Both the position numbers and the translations under genes were made by a program. A stretch of DNA of 64,000 bases from CAVVIG01 sp050249955 (GTDB lineage Bacteria > Acidobacteriota > Vicinamibacteria > Vicinamibacterales > CAVVIG01). The stretch lies in the NCBI GenBank assembly GCA_050249955.1, contig JBFWPN010000003.1:186001-250000 (forward strand), read 5' to 3'. Of this stretch, positions 29,699-39,202 are shown one piece after another (positions within the stretch are counted from its first letter, which is position 1; each line of letters starts with the position of its first letter). The notes under the pieces were generated by a model. That model had not been told where the DNA came from and searched no databases. It saw only the letters and a program-made list of their open reading frames with translations.

Positions 29699-31099
29699 AT
29701 GGAAGAGTCAGCACTCCTGACGTGGGCAGCGGAACGCGGCATCCACTACCGGAAGAGCCTGCCGGGCAGACAGGTGACACCGACCGCGGATCCGGCGGCA
29801 CTCCGGGCGGCGCTGGGCGGGCCCGCGCCCGAGCATCCCACCGATGCGGCCGCGGTACTCGAACGCCTGGCCGGCGCCGTGGAGGCCGGCGGCCTGATGG
29901 GCATGGCCTCGGGCCGGTTCTTCGGTTTCGTGATTGGCGGCACGGTCCCCGCGTCGCTCGGCGCCGACTGGCTCGTGAGTGCGTGGGATCAGAACGCGGG
30001 GCTGTTTGCGCCGACGCCCGGTGTGGCGGTGGTCGAGGAAGTGGCCGGCCGCTGGATCGTGGAGATGCTCGGCCTTCCAGCGCACGCCTCGTTCGCGTTC
30101 GTCACCGGCGGACAGATGGCGAACACCACCGCACTCGCCGCCGCGCGGAACCACGTGCTCGCGGCAGCCGGGTGGGATGTAGAGGCCGAGGGACTGAACG
30201 GCGCGCCGCCGATCCGGCTCGTTGTCGGCGACGAAGTGCACGTGACCGTGCCCCGTGCAGCCCGACTGCTGGGACTGGGCATGCGCGGGATGGTGCGCGT
30301 GCCCGTGGACGGCAACGGCGCGATGCTGCCAGACGCACTCGAACGTGTGCTGCAGGAGCAGCCCGGCGTGCCGACCATCGTCTGTTGCCAGGCGGGCAAC
30401 GTGAATACCGGCGCGCTCGACCCCGTGGGCGACCTGGCGGACGTGGCGCACCACCACGGCGCCTGGCTGCACGTCGACGGCGCCATCGGCCTCTGGTCTG
30501 CGGTGCTGCAGCCCACGCGCCTGCCCGGGCTCGAGCGGGCCGACTCGTGGTCCACCGACGCGCACAAGTGGCTGAACGTGCCGTACGACTGCGGCATCAC
30601 CATCTGCGCGCATCCACAGGCGCACCGGGCCGCCATGACCGTCACCGCGGCCTATCTGGTGCAGTCGGCGCCGGGCACCGACCGCGATCCGGTGGACTGG
30701 AACCCGGAGTTCTCGCGGCGCGCCCGGTCGGTTCCAGTCTACGCCGCGCTGGCCGCCCTCGGCCGCTCGGGAATTGCCTCCCTCGTCGAGCAGAGCTGCG
30801 CACACGCGAGGCGCTTCGCGGAGCGGCTCGCCACCGAGCCCAACGTCACCATCCTGAACGACGTCGTGCTGAACCAGGTGCTGGTGCGGTTTCTGGCGCC
30901 TGGCGGAGACGACGCCGCGCACGATGCGCGCACCAGGGCGGTGATTGCGGCGATCCAGCGCGACGGCACCTGCTGGATGGGCGGCTCCGTGTGGCGCGGC
31001 AAGGCCGTGATGCGCATCTCCGTCAGCGATCACGCGACCACCGCGGAGGACGTGGAGCGGTCCATCGACGCCGTGCTCAGTGCTGCCGGCACGGCGTGA
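29699..31099 (+). CDS. PLP-dependent group II amino-acid decarboxylase
   Basis: A 466-residue fold-type I PLP enzyme of the aromatic-L-amino-acid/glutamate decarboxylase group. The cofactor Lys is in STDAHKWLNVPYDCG; the upstream VDGAIGLW carries the Asp-Ala that contacts the pyridine ring, and FVTGGQMANT is the phosphate-binding helix start. The C-terminal domain ends with MRISVSDHATTAEDV. The substrate (aromatic amino acid, glutamate or similar) is not readable; members include aminotransferase-like proteins of unknown specificity. A TGGAAT hexamer lies 7 bases before the ATG. Confidence 0.88.
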   Translation: MEESALLTWAAERGIHYRKSLPGRQVTPTADPAALRAALGGPAPEHPTDAAAVLERLAGAVEAGGLMGMASGRFFGFVIGGTVPASLGADWLVSAWDQNAGLFAPTPGVAVVEEVAGRWIVEMLGLPAHASFAFVTGGQMANTTALAAARNHVLAAAGWDVEAEGLNGAPPIRLVVGDEVHVTVPRAARLLGLGMRGMVRVPVDGNGAMLPDALERVLQEQPGVPTIVCCQAGNVNTGALDPVGDLADVAHHHGAWLHVDGAIGLWSAVLQPTRLPGLERADSWSTDAHKWLNVPYDCGITICAHPQAHRAAMTVTAAYLVQSAPGTDRDPVDWNPEFSRRARSVPVYAALAALGRSGIASLVEQSCAHARRFAERLATEPNVTILNDVVLNQVLVRFLAPGGDDAAHDARTRAVIAAIQRDGTCWMGGSVWRGKAVMRISVSDHATTAEDVERSIDAVLSAAGTA

Positions 31100-31122
31100 C
31101 CTCGGCATACCATGTGGCTCGC

Positions 31123-32757
31123 ATGACGATTCACGCCAGAGCCACGGGCCTCGTCCTTCACCAGCGCCGGCATCGGCTGACCGCAGCCGCAGCCGTCCTC
31201 CTCGTCTGGGCTGGCGGGCAGGCCCTTCTCCCGCTCGCCGCGCAGCAGCCATCGGTCCGGTTCGAGGCGTTCGAAGCCACCATCGACGACATCCGGAGCG
31301 CGCTGGGTTCCGGTCAGGTCACCTGCCGCGGCGTCGTGCAGCAATACCTGGCCCGCATCGAGGCGTACAACCAGAAGGGACCGGCGTTGAACGCAGTCGT
31401 AACGGTGAACCCGCGGGCACCGGAAGAGGCCGACAGGCTCGACCGCGAAGGTCGCAGCGGCACCCGCGGCCCGCTGCACTGCGTGCCGGTGCTGGTGAAG
31501 GACCAGTTCGAGACGAGCGACATGCGGACCACGTATGGATCGGCGGTCTTCAAGGACTTCGTGCCACGCCGGAATGCCGCGGTCGTCGAGAAGATGCGTG
31601 CGGCCGGCGCCATCGTCATCGCGAAATCGACGATGGGAGAGTTCGCGTCGGGATACGTCGGCTCGATCTCCGGACCGATCAGGAATCCGTACGACCCCAG
31701 GCGTCATGCCAGCGGTTCATCTGGCGGCGTTGGCGCCGGTGTCGCAGCGAGCCTGGCCACCGTCGGGATTGGCGAGGACACCGGCGGCTCCATTCGCGGG
31801 CCGGCCGCGGCCGGGAGCCTGGTCGGGCTGCGCCCCACGCTGCCGCTCGTCAGCCGGTTCGGCATGCTGCCGTTCCGCCCCAGCTACGACACGGCCGGTC
31901 CGATCGCGCGCACGGCACGGGACGCCGCGATCGTCCTGGACGTCATTGCGGGCTACGACCCGCGCGATCCGGTGACGGCGTACGCAGCGGGACAGATACC
32001 CTCGTCGTTCGAGGCGTCACTGCCGACATCGGGACTCCAGGGGGTGCGCGTGGGCGTCATCCGTCATCCCCTGCTCGCCGACACGAAGACCGACACGGAC
32101 GACTACCGGAACATCCACCAGCTGTTCGATCGGGCCCTTGTCGATCTCTCGGCCCGCGGGGCGAGCGTTGTCGGCGACGTCGTGCTGCCGGATGCGGCGG
32201 CGACCATCGCCCGCACGTACGACGGGAACGTGTTCGAACCCGAGCCGGCCATCAACGGCTATCTTGCACAGCACCCGAACGCGCCGGTGAAGACGCTGCG
32301 CGAGATCCTTCTGTCGGGGCTGGTGCTGCCGTCCCGCATGCGTGGACTGCTGGGTGTGGTCGGACATTCGACTGATGAGCCCGGCTACCTGCGCGTGCAG
32401 CAGGAGACGGAGAGCCTTCGTCGCACCGTGCTCGGGGTGATGGCCTCGCGGCGGCTCGACGTGCTGGTCTACCCGACCGGCGATACCTCGCCAGGCCCGG
32501 TTGCGCCGGACGTGATGACGAACCCGAACGAGGGGGACACGCGCGTGGGCAGTAACCGTACGCTGGCCTCGGTGCTCGCCTTTCCGGCGGTGACCGTGCC
32601 GGCCGGGTTCACACCGGATGGGATGCCCGTCGGGCTCGAGCTGATGGGACGTCCGTTCGACGATGGGCGGCTGCTGGGGATGGCACATGCGTACGAACAG
32701 GCGACACACCACCGCAGGCCGCCGGCGTCGACACCCCGACTCGCGGAGCGGCGATGA
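31123..32757 (+). CDS. Exported amidase-signature hydrolase
   Basis: A 544-residue amidase-signature enzyme with an N-terminal signal peptide (about 1-41, ending LPLAAQQ). The Ser-cisSer-Lys triad is visible: Lys in VPVLVKDQFE, the cis-Ser in HASGSSGGVGAG, and the nucleophile Ser in GEDTGGSIRGPAA. It hydrolyses carboxylic or peptide-like amides in the periplasm; it is not GatA, which lacks a signal peptide. It follows the decarboxylase by 23 bases and shares its direction, so the two may act on related nitrogen compounds. The 3' end is separated from the convergent neighbour by a strong hairpin. Confidence 0.9.
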   Translation: MTIHARATGLVLHQRRHRLTAAAAVLLVWAGGQALLPLAAQQPSVRFEAFEATIDDIRSALGSGQVTCRGVVQQYLARIEAYNQKGPALNAVVTVNPRAPEEADRLDREGRSGTRGPLHCVPVLVKDQFETSDMRTTYGSAVFKDFVPRRNAAVVEKMRAAGAIVIAKSTMGEFASGYVGSISGPIRNPYDPRRHASGSSGGVGAGVAASLATVGIGEDTGGSIRGPAAAGSLVGLRPTLPLVSRFGMLPFRPSYDTAGPIARTARDAAIVLDVIAGYDPRDPVTAYAAGQIPSSFEASLPTSGLQGVRVGVIRHPLLADTKTDTDDYRNIHQLFDRALVDLSARGASVVGDVVLPDAAATIARTYDGNVFEPEPAINGYLAQHPNAPVKTLREILLSGLVLPSRMRGLLGVVGHSTDEPGYLRVQQETESLRRTVLGVMASRRLDVLVYPTGDTSPGPVAPDVMTNPNEGDTRVGSNRTLASVLAFPAVTVPAGFTPDGMPVGLELMGRPFDDGRLLGMAHAYEQATHHRRPPASTPRLAERR

Positions 32758-32772
32758 GCTCAGGGCGAGGTG

Positions 32773-32801
32773 TCCGGAGGCCGGCAGGGCCGGCCTCCGG
32801 A
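32773..32801. terminator. Strong bidirectional hairpin
   Basis: A perfect 13-bp stem (TCCGGAGGCCGGC with its complement) and a 3-base AGG loop lies exactly between the stops of the convergent amidase and choice-of-anchor-I genes. Confidence 0.75.
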
Positions 32802-32808
32802 TGTGGGC

Positions 32809-34230
32809 TCAGTTCTTCGGGCGGATGCGGTAGAGGGTGGTGTGCGTGCCGGCCGCTCCAGCGGCCAGCGTCTCGTTCGCGATGGCGAGGTAGAAGCCGC
32901 CGGGCGCCTCGAAGGCGGCGAGCCCTTCCGGTGCGAGGTCGCCGGGCGTGACGATCATGTCCACGAAGGTGGCGTTGTACGGGTCGGTGATGTCGAACAC
33001 CGCCACCGCACTGCTCTTCGTGCGCTCCAGCCCGATGAAGGCATACCGCCGCTGGCCGATCGTCTGAAGGACCACGCCTTCCGGCTCCACGCCCTTGTCG
33101 CGACTGCGACCGTCGTCGTAGATGCCGCGTGCGTCGGCCTCACGTTCGAGGATGTTGCCGCTGTCGAACACCAGGTTGCCGTTGTCGCCCCAGATCGAGA
33201 AGGAGCGGGCACCCGCGGCATAGAGCTGGCCCGGGGCAGAGTCGGTGTTGGACACCCGCAGGCGGTTCAGCGGCGCGACGGCGCCGAACGTGCTGGCGGC
33301 GGACCGGTCGACGTTGTCCTCGCGGTAGTCCCCTTCGTTGGCGGTGACCAGGTAGGTCTGGCCGCGATGCTTGAAGGCGGCAATGGCGTCGGGCATGTAG
33401 AGGCCGAAGGCAGGGACCGGCAGGAAGTTCACCACGGCGTCGTTGTCGACCGTGTCGATCTCGTTGCCCGCGACCGAGAAGTCCTTGGCGCCGAGCCCGA
33501 CGATCGCCGTGAACGACTTCACCTGCAGGTCGAGCACGCCGACGGCGTTGCCTTCCTGGAGCGTCACGAACGCGCGGCGTCCGCCCGGCTCGAACGCGAT
33601 GTACTCGGGCTCGAAGTCCATGCCGGTGTTGGTCCGGAGGTTCGACCCGTACTGCGGCACGCCAGCCAGCGTTGCCGTCGCGATGACCGTGCGGGTGATG
33701 GCGTTGATGATCGTCACGCTGCCTGCGGGGTCCGGCGTGGTGTAGGCGGTGTCAGCCACGGCATTGGGGGTGCCTTCGTTGGCCACCAGCAGCCGTTCGC
33801 CATCGGGCGAGAAGACCAGCATGTCGGGCAGCGGACCGACCGACACCTCGCTGATGCCTGCCGCGAGCGCGCGCGTCTTCGTATCGAGGAAGATCACGCG
33901 GCCGTCCTGCCGGCGGTCGGGAACCGCCTCCACCGCCAGTGCGGCGATGCCGTTCCGGATGGCGACGCTGTTGACCATGCCCCACGGCGTCACGTCGATG
34001 TGGTCCACCAGCGAACCGCTCGCCAGGTCGATCACGTCGACTCCGGTCACGCCGGCCACCCACACCGTCCTCGTCTTCGGGTCGAAGGCGGGAATCTCGG
34101 ACACCTGCCCTGCCGTGGTGTGCTCGAAGGTCCAGACCTTGGTGATGGAGAGCGGCTGTGCGGAAGCGGCGGTGGCGCCTCCGAGGAACAGGCCGAGGGC
34201 GGCCGCAGCCGCGAGTAAGTTGTGCTTCAT
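32809..34230 (-). CDS. Secreted choice-of-anchor-I domain beta-propeller protein
   Basis: A 473-residue exported protein with a signal peptide (1-24, ending AASAQ). The body has the choice-of-anchor-I features: repeated blades such as VWVAGVTGVDVIDL, DMLVFSPDGERLLVANEG, PEYIAFEPGGRRAFVTLQE and the diagnostic LVTANEGDYRED. This region often forms the main part of secreted alkaline-phosphatase-like or surface proteins, but no phosphatase or anchor domain is attached here. The function is unknown, probably extracellular. ATG 34230 is chosen for the signal peptide; longer in-frame upstream sequence looks non-coding. Confidence 0.85.
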   Translation of the reverse strand: MKHNLLAAAAALGLFLGGATAASAQPLSITKVWTFEHTTAGQVSEIPAFDPKTRTVWVAGVTGVDVIDLASGSLVDHIDVTPWGMVNSVAIRNGIAALAVEAVPDRRQDGRVIFLDTKTRALAAGISEVSVGPLPDMLVFSPDGERLLVANEGTPNAVADTAYTTPDPAGSVTIINAITRTVIATATLAGVPQYGSNLRTNTGMDFEPEYIAFEPGGRRAFVTLQEGNAVGVLDLQVKSFTAIVGLGAKDFSVAGNEIDTVDNDAVVNFLPVPAFGLYMPDAIAAFKHRGQTYLVTANEGDYREDNVDRSAASTFGAVAPLNRLRVSNTDSAPGQLYAAGARSFSIWGDNGNLVFDSGNILEREADARGIYDDGRSRDKGVEPEGVVLQTIGQRRYAFIGLERTKSSAVAVFDITDPYNATFVDMIVTPGDLAPEGLAAFEAPGGFYLAIANETLAAGAAGTHTTLYRIRPKN

Positions 34231-34440
34231 GTCCGTACGCTGGCTCCCGGTGAATCCGATGTGAACGATGCAGCCGTTGTAGCGCGAGACGGTAAACGCC
34301 GCGTGACGGACACATGAACGGGAGTTCAGCGGACGGCAGGGGGAGCCGGCAGGGCCCGGGGGACGCGTCTCGAGGGACAGGAAGAGGCGGGCAGGTGGAG
34401 CCGTCTGTGAAGGGTCCGGCCGGAGCCGGCCCATCACAAA

Positions 34441-34516
34441 CACGCAGCGGATACGGCCCGGAGCCAGGGGCCCGGAGCCCGCAGCGGCGGGGTTCAGTCG
34501 AAGCCGCCGGCCCCTA
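34441..34516. repeat. GC-rich repeat (family C), copy 2
   Basis: GGCCCGGAGCC occurs twice with a 14-base period (34455-34465 and 34469-34479). On the minus strand the tract begins CTAGGGGCCGGCGG, where TAG is the stop codon of the large oxidoreductase, and runs into GGCTTCGACTGAACCCC. This parallels the CTAGGGGCCCGGAGGCC and GAAGCCTGAAGCCCC order at 24224-24258. Confidence 0.45.
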
Positions 34517-37500
34517 GATGTGCGCCAGGCCTTCGCCGTCGAGCAGCCGCTCGAACCAGAGATTGGCCAGCTTCTCCTGCACCGTGTTCTGCCGCAGGCG
34601 GGCGGCCAGGTTCGGGAAGTCGACCAGGTCGAGCTCCTGGTCCTGGTTGAAGCACGAGAAGATGACGGTCTCCTTCCCGGTGACCGGATCGACGTGCTTC
34701 TGGAGGCACTGCGCGCAGACCTCCTTCATCATGCACTGCATCGGCGAGTTGATGCTGCCGATGCCCACGTGCTCCTTCTTGAGGAAGGGAGCCAGCGTGG
34801 TATGCCGTGCCGCCTTCACCGCCGCCATCATGCGGTCCGATCCGATCGCGATGATGCGGTCCACCGTGCCCAGCGGCACCCGCTGTTCGCCGAGCTGGCC
34901 GGCGTTGTAGGCCAGCATTGCCTGCACGATGTTGCCGCGGAAGTGCGCGTCCTGGGGCCGGCCCGGCGCGATCTCGGGCCCCATGTCCGAACTCCAGATC
35001 ACCTGGTCGGTCGAGGCCTCGACTTCCTCGCGCTTGAACACGTCCGCACCGTTCTTGTAGCCCGCGAAGTAGAGCACCCGGTTGCCGCGGTTCCGCATCG
35101 CCTTCGCGATGGAGAACAGCACCGCGTTGCCGAGGCCGCCGCCAAGGAGCAGCACGTTCTGGTGCTCGGGAATCTCGGTCGGCGCGCCGGTGGGGCCCAT
35201 CACCACCACCTGCTCGCCCTTCTTCAGGTAGGCCACCAGCCGGCTCGACGCCCCCATCTCGAGGGTGATCATCGAGAGCAGCCCCTGCGCCTTGTCCACC
35301 CAGGCGCCGGTCAGGGCCAGCCCCTCCATGATGAGCGGAACGCGATGGCCGTTCTCCGCCACACGCGTCGCGGCGCTCTCGAAGTTCTGCAGCCGGTAGA
35401 ACTGGCCGGGCTCGAAGTGACGGGCGGCCGCCGGGGCCTTCACGATGACTTCGACGATCGTCGGCGTGAGACGGACGACATCGACCACTTCCGCGTTCAG
35501 CTCGGCGTCGAGCCGTTCGCCGAAGGTGCGCCAGGCCTGGTCACGCGCCGGCTGGCCAGCCGGGTCGAGCCGTGCCACCTCGTCGGCGAAGAGCGCCACC
35601 ACCTTCGGGTAGCCGGCCTTGGCCGAGGCCATCGCCTTCACCACGTTCCCGGCGTAGCGCGGGTGGTTGTCGCCGTAGTAGCTGACGAACCGGCCGTCGT
35701 GCTCGTAGGAGGTGAAGAAGCCCTTGCTGTCCTCGACGAGCTGCAGGCGGCCATCAGCGCCACGCTCCACGCGATGCGGCTGGAAGAACTTCCTCTTCGC
35801 GTCGAGCCTGAAGTGCCCGGGCGCTTCCTTCTCGTAGGTCACGTTGGGCGAGGTGCCGGCGGCCACCATCAGCGACCGCGCGGGCAGCGTAAGCGTCAGC
35901 CCAGCCTGCCCTTCCTGCCCTTCCCGGCCCTCCCGGCTGAAGATCACTTCCTTCAGCGCCCCGAACTCGTCGGCCACCGCCTCGATCGGATTCACGTTCT
36001 CGGTGAACGAGATCCCTTCCTCGAGCGCCTTGATGATCTCCTCGTGGTTGAGGCGATAGGCCGGTGAGTCGACCATGCGCTTGCGGTAGGCCACCGTGAC
36101 GCCGCCCCATGCGCGCAGCAGCGGCACGAAGTCGGGCGCCTCCCCGGCAGCGGCCGCGCGCTCGCGTTCGGCGCGGATCTGCCGCCCGTGGGCGCAGAAC
36201 TCGTCGAGCACCGCCAGTTCCTCGGCATCGTAGGTGGCGCGCACCGCCGGCTCGCCGATGGCGGCCACGGTGGTCTCGTACTGGTGGAGGACCTTCTCCA
36301 CCTGCACCGGGTAGTACGCCATCAGCTCGGTGCCGGTGTCGATGGCGGTCAGGCCGCCGCCGATCACGACGGCCGGCAGCCGCACCTGCAGGTTCGGCAG
36401 CGCCTCGCGCTTGAAGGCTCCCGTGAGCTGGAGCGCCATGAGGAAGTCGCTGGCCTTCCGGATGCCGCGAATCAGGTTGTTCTTCATGTCGATGATCGTC
36501 GGCCGCCCGGCGCCGGCGGCGATCGCCACATGGTCGAACCCGTAGGCCCAGGCGTCCTCGATCGGCAGCGTGCCGCCGAAGCGGATGCCGCCGTAGATGC
36601 GCAGGCCCCGTCGACGCGCCAGCGTGAGGTGAATCAGCGTCAGGAAGTTCTTGTCCCACCGCACGGTGATGCCGTACTCCGAGACCCCCCCGAAGCCCTC
36701 GAGCACGCGCTCGTCGAGCTGCCGGTAGATCTCGGTCCAGTCGCGGATGGGGCGCGGAGCCGACGTCTCGGTGCCCACCAGCGCGTCCGGCAACGGCTCG
36801 ATCTTCAACCCGTCGATCCCCACCACGCCGAAGCCCTCGTTCACGAGGTAGTGCGAGAGCGTGTAGCCGGCCGGACCGAGGCCGACCACGAGCACGTTGC
36901 GGCCGTTGTAGGGGAGCGCATGGGGGCGCCGCACGTTCAGCGGGTTCCAGCGCGTGAGCAGGCCGTAGATCTCGACACCCCACGGCATCTTGAGCACGTC
37001 GGTGAGGATGCCGGTCTCGATCTGCGGGATGTTGACCGGTTCCTGCTTCTGGTAGATGCACCCCTTCATGCAGTCGTTGCAGATGCGGTGGCCGGTGCCC
37101 GGGCACATCGGGTTGTCGATGGCAATGAGCGCCAGCCCGCCGATCGCGTCGCCCGCCTTGCGGAGCGTGTGCATCTCGGAGATCTTCTCGTCGAGCGGGC
37201 AGCCGTTCAGCTCGATGCCCAGTGCGTTGACGGCGATCTTCACCGGTGCGTTCTCGCTGCCCTTGGCGGCCGGCTCCTTGTACCCCTTCGAGCAGGAGTC
37301 CTTGTCGCGCTCGTGGCAGAGCACGCAGTAGTGGATCTCGCTGAGCACCTCGCGGTTGTTGGCGCGGGCGTCGGTGAGCTTGAACCCGTCACGGCGCCTG
37401 AGCCGGCCGTCCGGCCCCACCATCTGCTCGGGCAGGAGCGGGTTGCGATCCACCGGGACCAGGTTCCACGGCTCGAGGTTCTCGGGGAAGCGGAACACGA

Positions 37501-38104
37501 CCCAGTGACGATAGGCCGCGTCGTGGACGCGCGCCGCGCACCAGCGCTTCAGCGCCTCCATGTCGTCAGCCACAGCGGCCTTGTCGGTCTTCTCGCGGTC
37601 GAGCAGCGCGCACCCGGCGCGGGCCACCGCCAGTTCGGCGTCGGGGCCGCTGCCGGCGGTCGGTCCGGGGTCCACGCCGGCCAGCCTGCGGACCGTCGCC
37701 TCGTCGGCCGCGCTCACCTCGACATGCGCGCCCCCCTTCACCAGCGGCAGCGCACGACGCCGGACGAAGTCGACCTTGAAACGGAAGAGGTCGTCCTGGT
37801 CGCGCGTCGCGGCCCGGATGACGGCGGTGGCATCTCCCACGTCGAAGAGCCGCTCCACGAAACGGCTCACGTACGGGGCCATGCGGGTCAGCAGGCTCGA
37901 CAGTACCGTGTTCGGGCGTGGCGCATCCGGCGCCTGGCGGTAGGCGTCCCACTCGGCCCAGAAGGCCCCATCGGTGGCCTGCACCTCTTCACAGAATCGG
38001 TCGTAGAGCGACGCGAGGCGCTCGGCCTCGTAGAGATCGGCGTAGGTATAGCCGGGGATGCCCAGCGGCATCTGCGGCGTCGGGGTGTCCGTCGTGTTCG
38101 TCAT
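34514..38104 (-). CDS. GltD-like iron-sulfur flavoprotein fused to PyrK/NfnS-like reductase
   Basis: A 1196-residue cytoplasmic flavoprotein. After an unassigned N-terminal region (1-250) comes a Cys-rich part with CVLCHERDKDSC (about 259-270), GCPLDEKI and CPGTGHRICNDCMKGC (about 334-350), enough for two 4Fe-4S clusters in the GltD/NfnL manner. FAD and NAD(P) Rossmann motifs follow: VVGLGPAGYTLS (about 405) and VVIGGGLTAIDTGTE (about 580). The C-terminal third (about 870-1196) is a ferredoxin-reductase-like module with GQFYRLQNF, LLLGGGLGNAVLFS and a 2Fe-2S-type Cys set (CMMKEVCAQC, then FSCF), as in PyrK, SudB and NfnS. It probably shuttles electrons between NAD(P)H pools and ferredoxin. 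Start 38104; ATG 38119 also in frame. Confidence 0.85.
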   Translation of the reverse strand: MTNTTDTPTPQMPLGIPGYTYADLYEAERLASLYDRFCEEVQATDGAFWAEWDAYRQAPDAPRPNTVLSSLLTRMAPYVSRFVERLFDVGDATAVIRAATRDQDDLFRFKVDFVRRRALPLVKGGAHVEVSAADEATVRRLAGVDPGPTAGSGPDAELAVARAGCALLDREKTDKAAVADDMEALKRWCAARVHDAAYRHWVVFRFPENLEPWNLVPVDRNPLLPEQMVGPDGRLRRRDGFKLTDARANNREVLSEIHYCVLCHERDKDSCSKGYKEPAAKGSENAPVKIAVNALGIELNGCPLDEKISEMHTLRKAGDAIGGLALIAIDNPMCPGTGHRICNDCMKGCIYQKQEPVNIPQIETGILTDVLKMPWGVEIYGLLTRWNPLNVRRPHALPYNGRNVLVVGLGPAGYTLSHYLVNEGFGVVGIDGLKIEPLPDALVGTETSAPRPIRDWTEIYRQLDERVLEGFGGVSEYGITVRWDKNFLTLIHLTLARRRGLRIYGGIRFGGTLPIEDAWAYGFDHVAIAAGAGRPTIIDMKNNLIRGIRKASDFLMALQLTGAFKREALPNLQVRLPAVVIGGGLTAIDTGTELMAYYPVQVEKVLHQYETTVAAIGEPAVRATYDAEELAVLDEFCAHGRQIRAERERAAAAGEAPDFVPLLRAWGGVTVAYRKRMVDSPAYRLNHEEIIKALEEGISFTENVNPIEAVADEFGALKEVIFSREGREGQEGQAGLTLTLPARSLMVAAGTSPNVTYEKEAPGHFRLDAKRKFFQPHRVERGADGRLQLVEDSKGFFTSYEHDGRFVSYYGDNHPRYAGNVVKAMASAKAGYPKVVALFADEVARLDPAGQPARDQAWRTFGERLDAELNAEVVDVVRLTPTIVEVIVKAPAAARHFEPGQFYRLQNFESAATRVAENGHRVPLIMEGLALTGAWVDKAQGLLSMITLEMGASSRLVAYLKKGEQVVVMGPTGAPTEIPEHQNVLLLGGGLGNAVLFSIAKAMRNRGNRVLYFAGYKNGADVFKREEVEASTDQVIWSSDMGPEIAPGRPQDAHFRGNIVQAMLAYNAGQLGEQRVPLGTVDRIIAIGSDRMMAAVKAARHTTLAPFLKKEHVGIGSINSPMQCMMKEVCAQCLQKHVDPVTGKETVIFSCFNQDQELDLVDFPNLAARLRQNTVQEKLANLWFERLLDGEGLAHI

Positions 38105-38118
38105 GGGTGGTATCACCA

Positions 38119-38124
38119 TAGAAT
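38119..38124 (+). promoter_or_regulatory. Candidate -10 element (TAGAAT), leaderless
   Basis: TAGAAT ends 6 bases before ATG 38131 in the 26-base gap between divergent genes. The reverse strand in the same place reads TATTCT, a possible weak -10 for the oxidoreductase gene. Confidence 0.5.
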
Positions 38125-38130
38125 AGCCCC

Positions 38131-38967
38131 ATGCGTGCTGTTTCTCTCTGTGCGACCGTGGCCATCCTGGGGGCGACGCTGCACCTGGCGGCACAGCAGC
38201 CTTCGCGACCGTCGACACCGCCCGCGCGACGGTCGGCGCCCGCACCTCGGGCGAAGACGCCGGCGACTCCGGCGCCGGCCCCGCGGCGGGAGGCCACCGT
38301 GCCCTTCCGCGTCGGCGAGACGCTCACCTTCGACGTCTCCTGGTCCAACTATCTCGTGGCCGGCTCGGCCACCAGCAAGGTCGTCGAGAAGCGGCCGTCG
38401 TACGACTCCACGGCCTACTACATCGTGGCCGAGGGGAAGCCCATTCCGCTGGTAGCCCGGTTCTACTCGGTCTACTACAAGATGGACTCGCTGCTCGACA
38501 GCTTCTCGACGCTCTCGCAGCGCACGTCGCTCTACACGGAGGAAGGCAACCGCAAGGTCTTCTCTTCCACGCTCTTCAACCGCCGCACGGGCCGCGCGCA
38601 GTTCGAGCAGCAGTACCAGCCGACGCTGCAGTTCCCGATCCCGGCCAACGTGCAGGACGGCCTGGCCACGCTCTACACCCTGCGTGGCCGCAACTTCAGG
38701 CCCGGCGAGTCGGTCAGCGTGCCCGTGGCCGACCTGGGCCTGCTCTACACGGTGAAGTTCGAGGTCGGCGCCCCGGCCCCGCTGAACGTTCCGCTGGGAC
38801 AGCTCGACGCGTGGCCCCTGCGAATCACCATCACCGACATGGCCAACCAGCAGGTGGGCCAGAACATCGCCGCCTGGATCTCCACCGATGCGCGCCGGCT
38901 GCCCCTGAAGCTGCAGGCCGACCTGCCGGTGGGCAACTTCGCGCTCGCGCTGCGGACCGCACAATAG
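38131..38967 (+). CDS. Exported DUF3108 family protein
   Basis: A 278-residue exported protein with a signal peptide (about 1-22) and a Pro/Ala-rich linker (about 23-52), followed by a DUF3108 domain. It starts with FRVGETLTFDVSWSNYLVAG and contains VARFYSVYYKMDSLLD, VQDGLATLYTLRGRNFRPGE and a C-terminal ISTDARRLPLKLQADLPVG, all in family order. DUF3108 proteins are beta-barrel-like periplasmic proteins of unknown function. It is followed 13 bases later by thiS, with no clear functional relation. Confidence 0.87.
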   Translation: MRAVSLCATVAILGATLHLAAQQPSRPSTPPARRSAPAPRAKTPATPAPAPRREATVPFRVGETLTFDVSWSNYLVAGSATSKVVEKRPSYDSTAYYIVAEGKPIPLVARFYSVYYKMDSLLDSFSTLSQRTSLYTEEGNRKVFSSTLFNRRTGRAQFEQQYQPTLQFPIPANVQDGLATLYTLRGRNFRPGESVSVPVADLGLLYTVKFEVGAPAPLNVPLGQLDAWPLRITITDMANQQVGQNIAAWISTDARRLPLKLQADLPVGNFALALRTAQ

Positions 38968-38980
38968 GGACGACCGACCC

Positions 38981-39202
38981 GTGACGATCATGCTCAACGG
39001 CGAGCCCTACGAGCTCGCCGGCCCCACCTCCCTGTCTGCCCTGCTCACCACGCTCCAGATCGATGCGCGCCGCGTGGCGGTCGAGCACAACCTGGTCGTG
39101 GTCAAGCGCGCCGCCTACGACATCACCACCATCGGCGAGGGCGACCAGGTGGAGATCGTGAACTTCGTCGGCGGAGGATCTCGTTCCGAAGTTCGAACTT
39201 AG
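38981..39202 (+). CDS. thiS: Sulfur carrier protein ThiS with C-terminal extension
   Basis: A beta-grasp sulfur carrier for thiazole synthesis. Residues 1-66 form a normal ThiS (MTIMLNGEPYEL, DARRVAVEHNLVVV, EGDQVEIVNFVGGG). ThiS must end at a free Gly-Gly so that ThiF can adenylate it. Here seven more residues, SRSEVRT, follow the GGG and are encoded by a family A repeat that also provides the TAG stop. The carrier would need trimming, or works poorly. GTG start, 13 bases after the DUF3108 gene. No thiF is adjacent. Confidence 0.88.
   Translation: MTIMLNGEPYELAGPTSLSALLTTLQIDARRVAVEHNLVVVKRAAYDITTIGEGDQVEIVNFVGGGSRSEVRT

Noticed and set aside
36188..38455. Very long open frame on the plus strand opposite the large oxidoreductase
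   Set aside because: High GC depletes stop codons in the antisense frame. The translation is Arg/His/Val-rich with no domain, whereas the minus strand has clear flavoprotein motifs.
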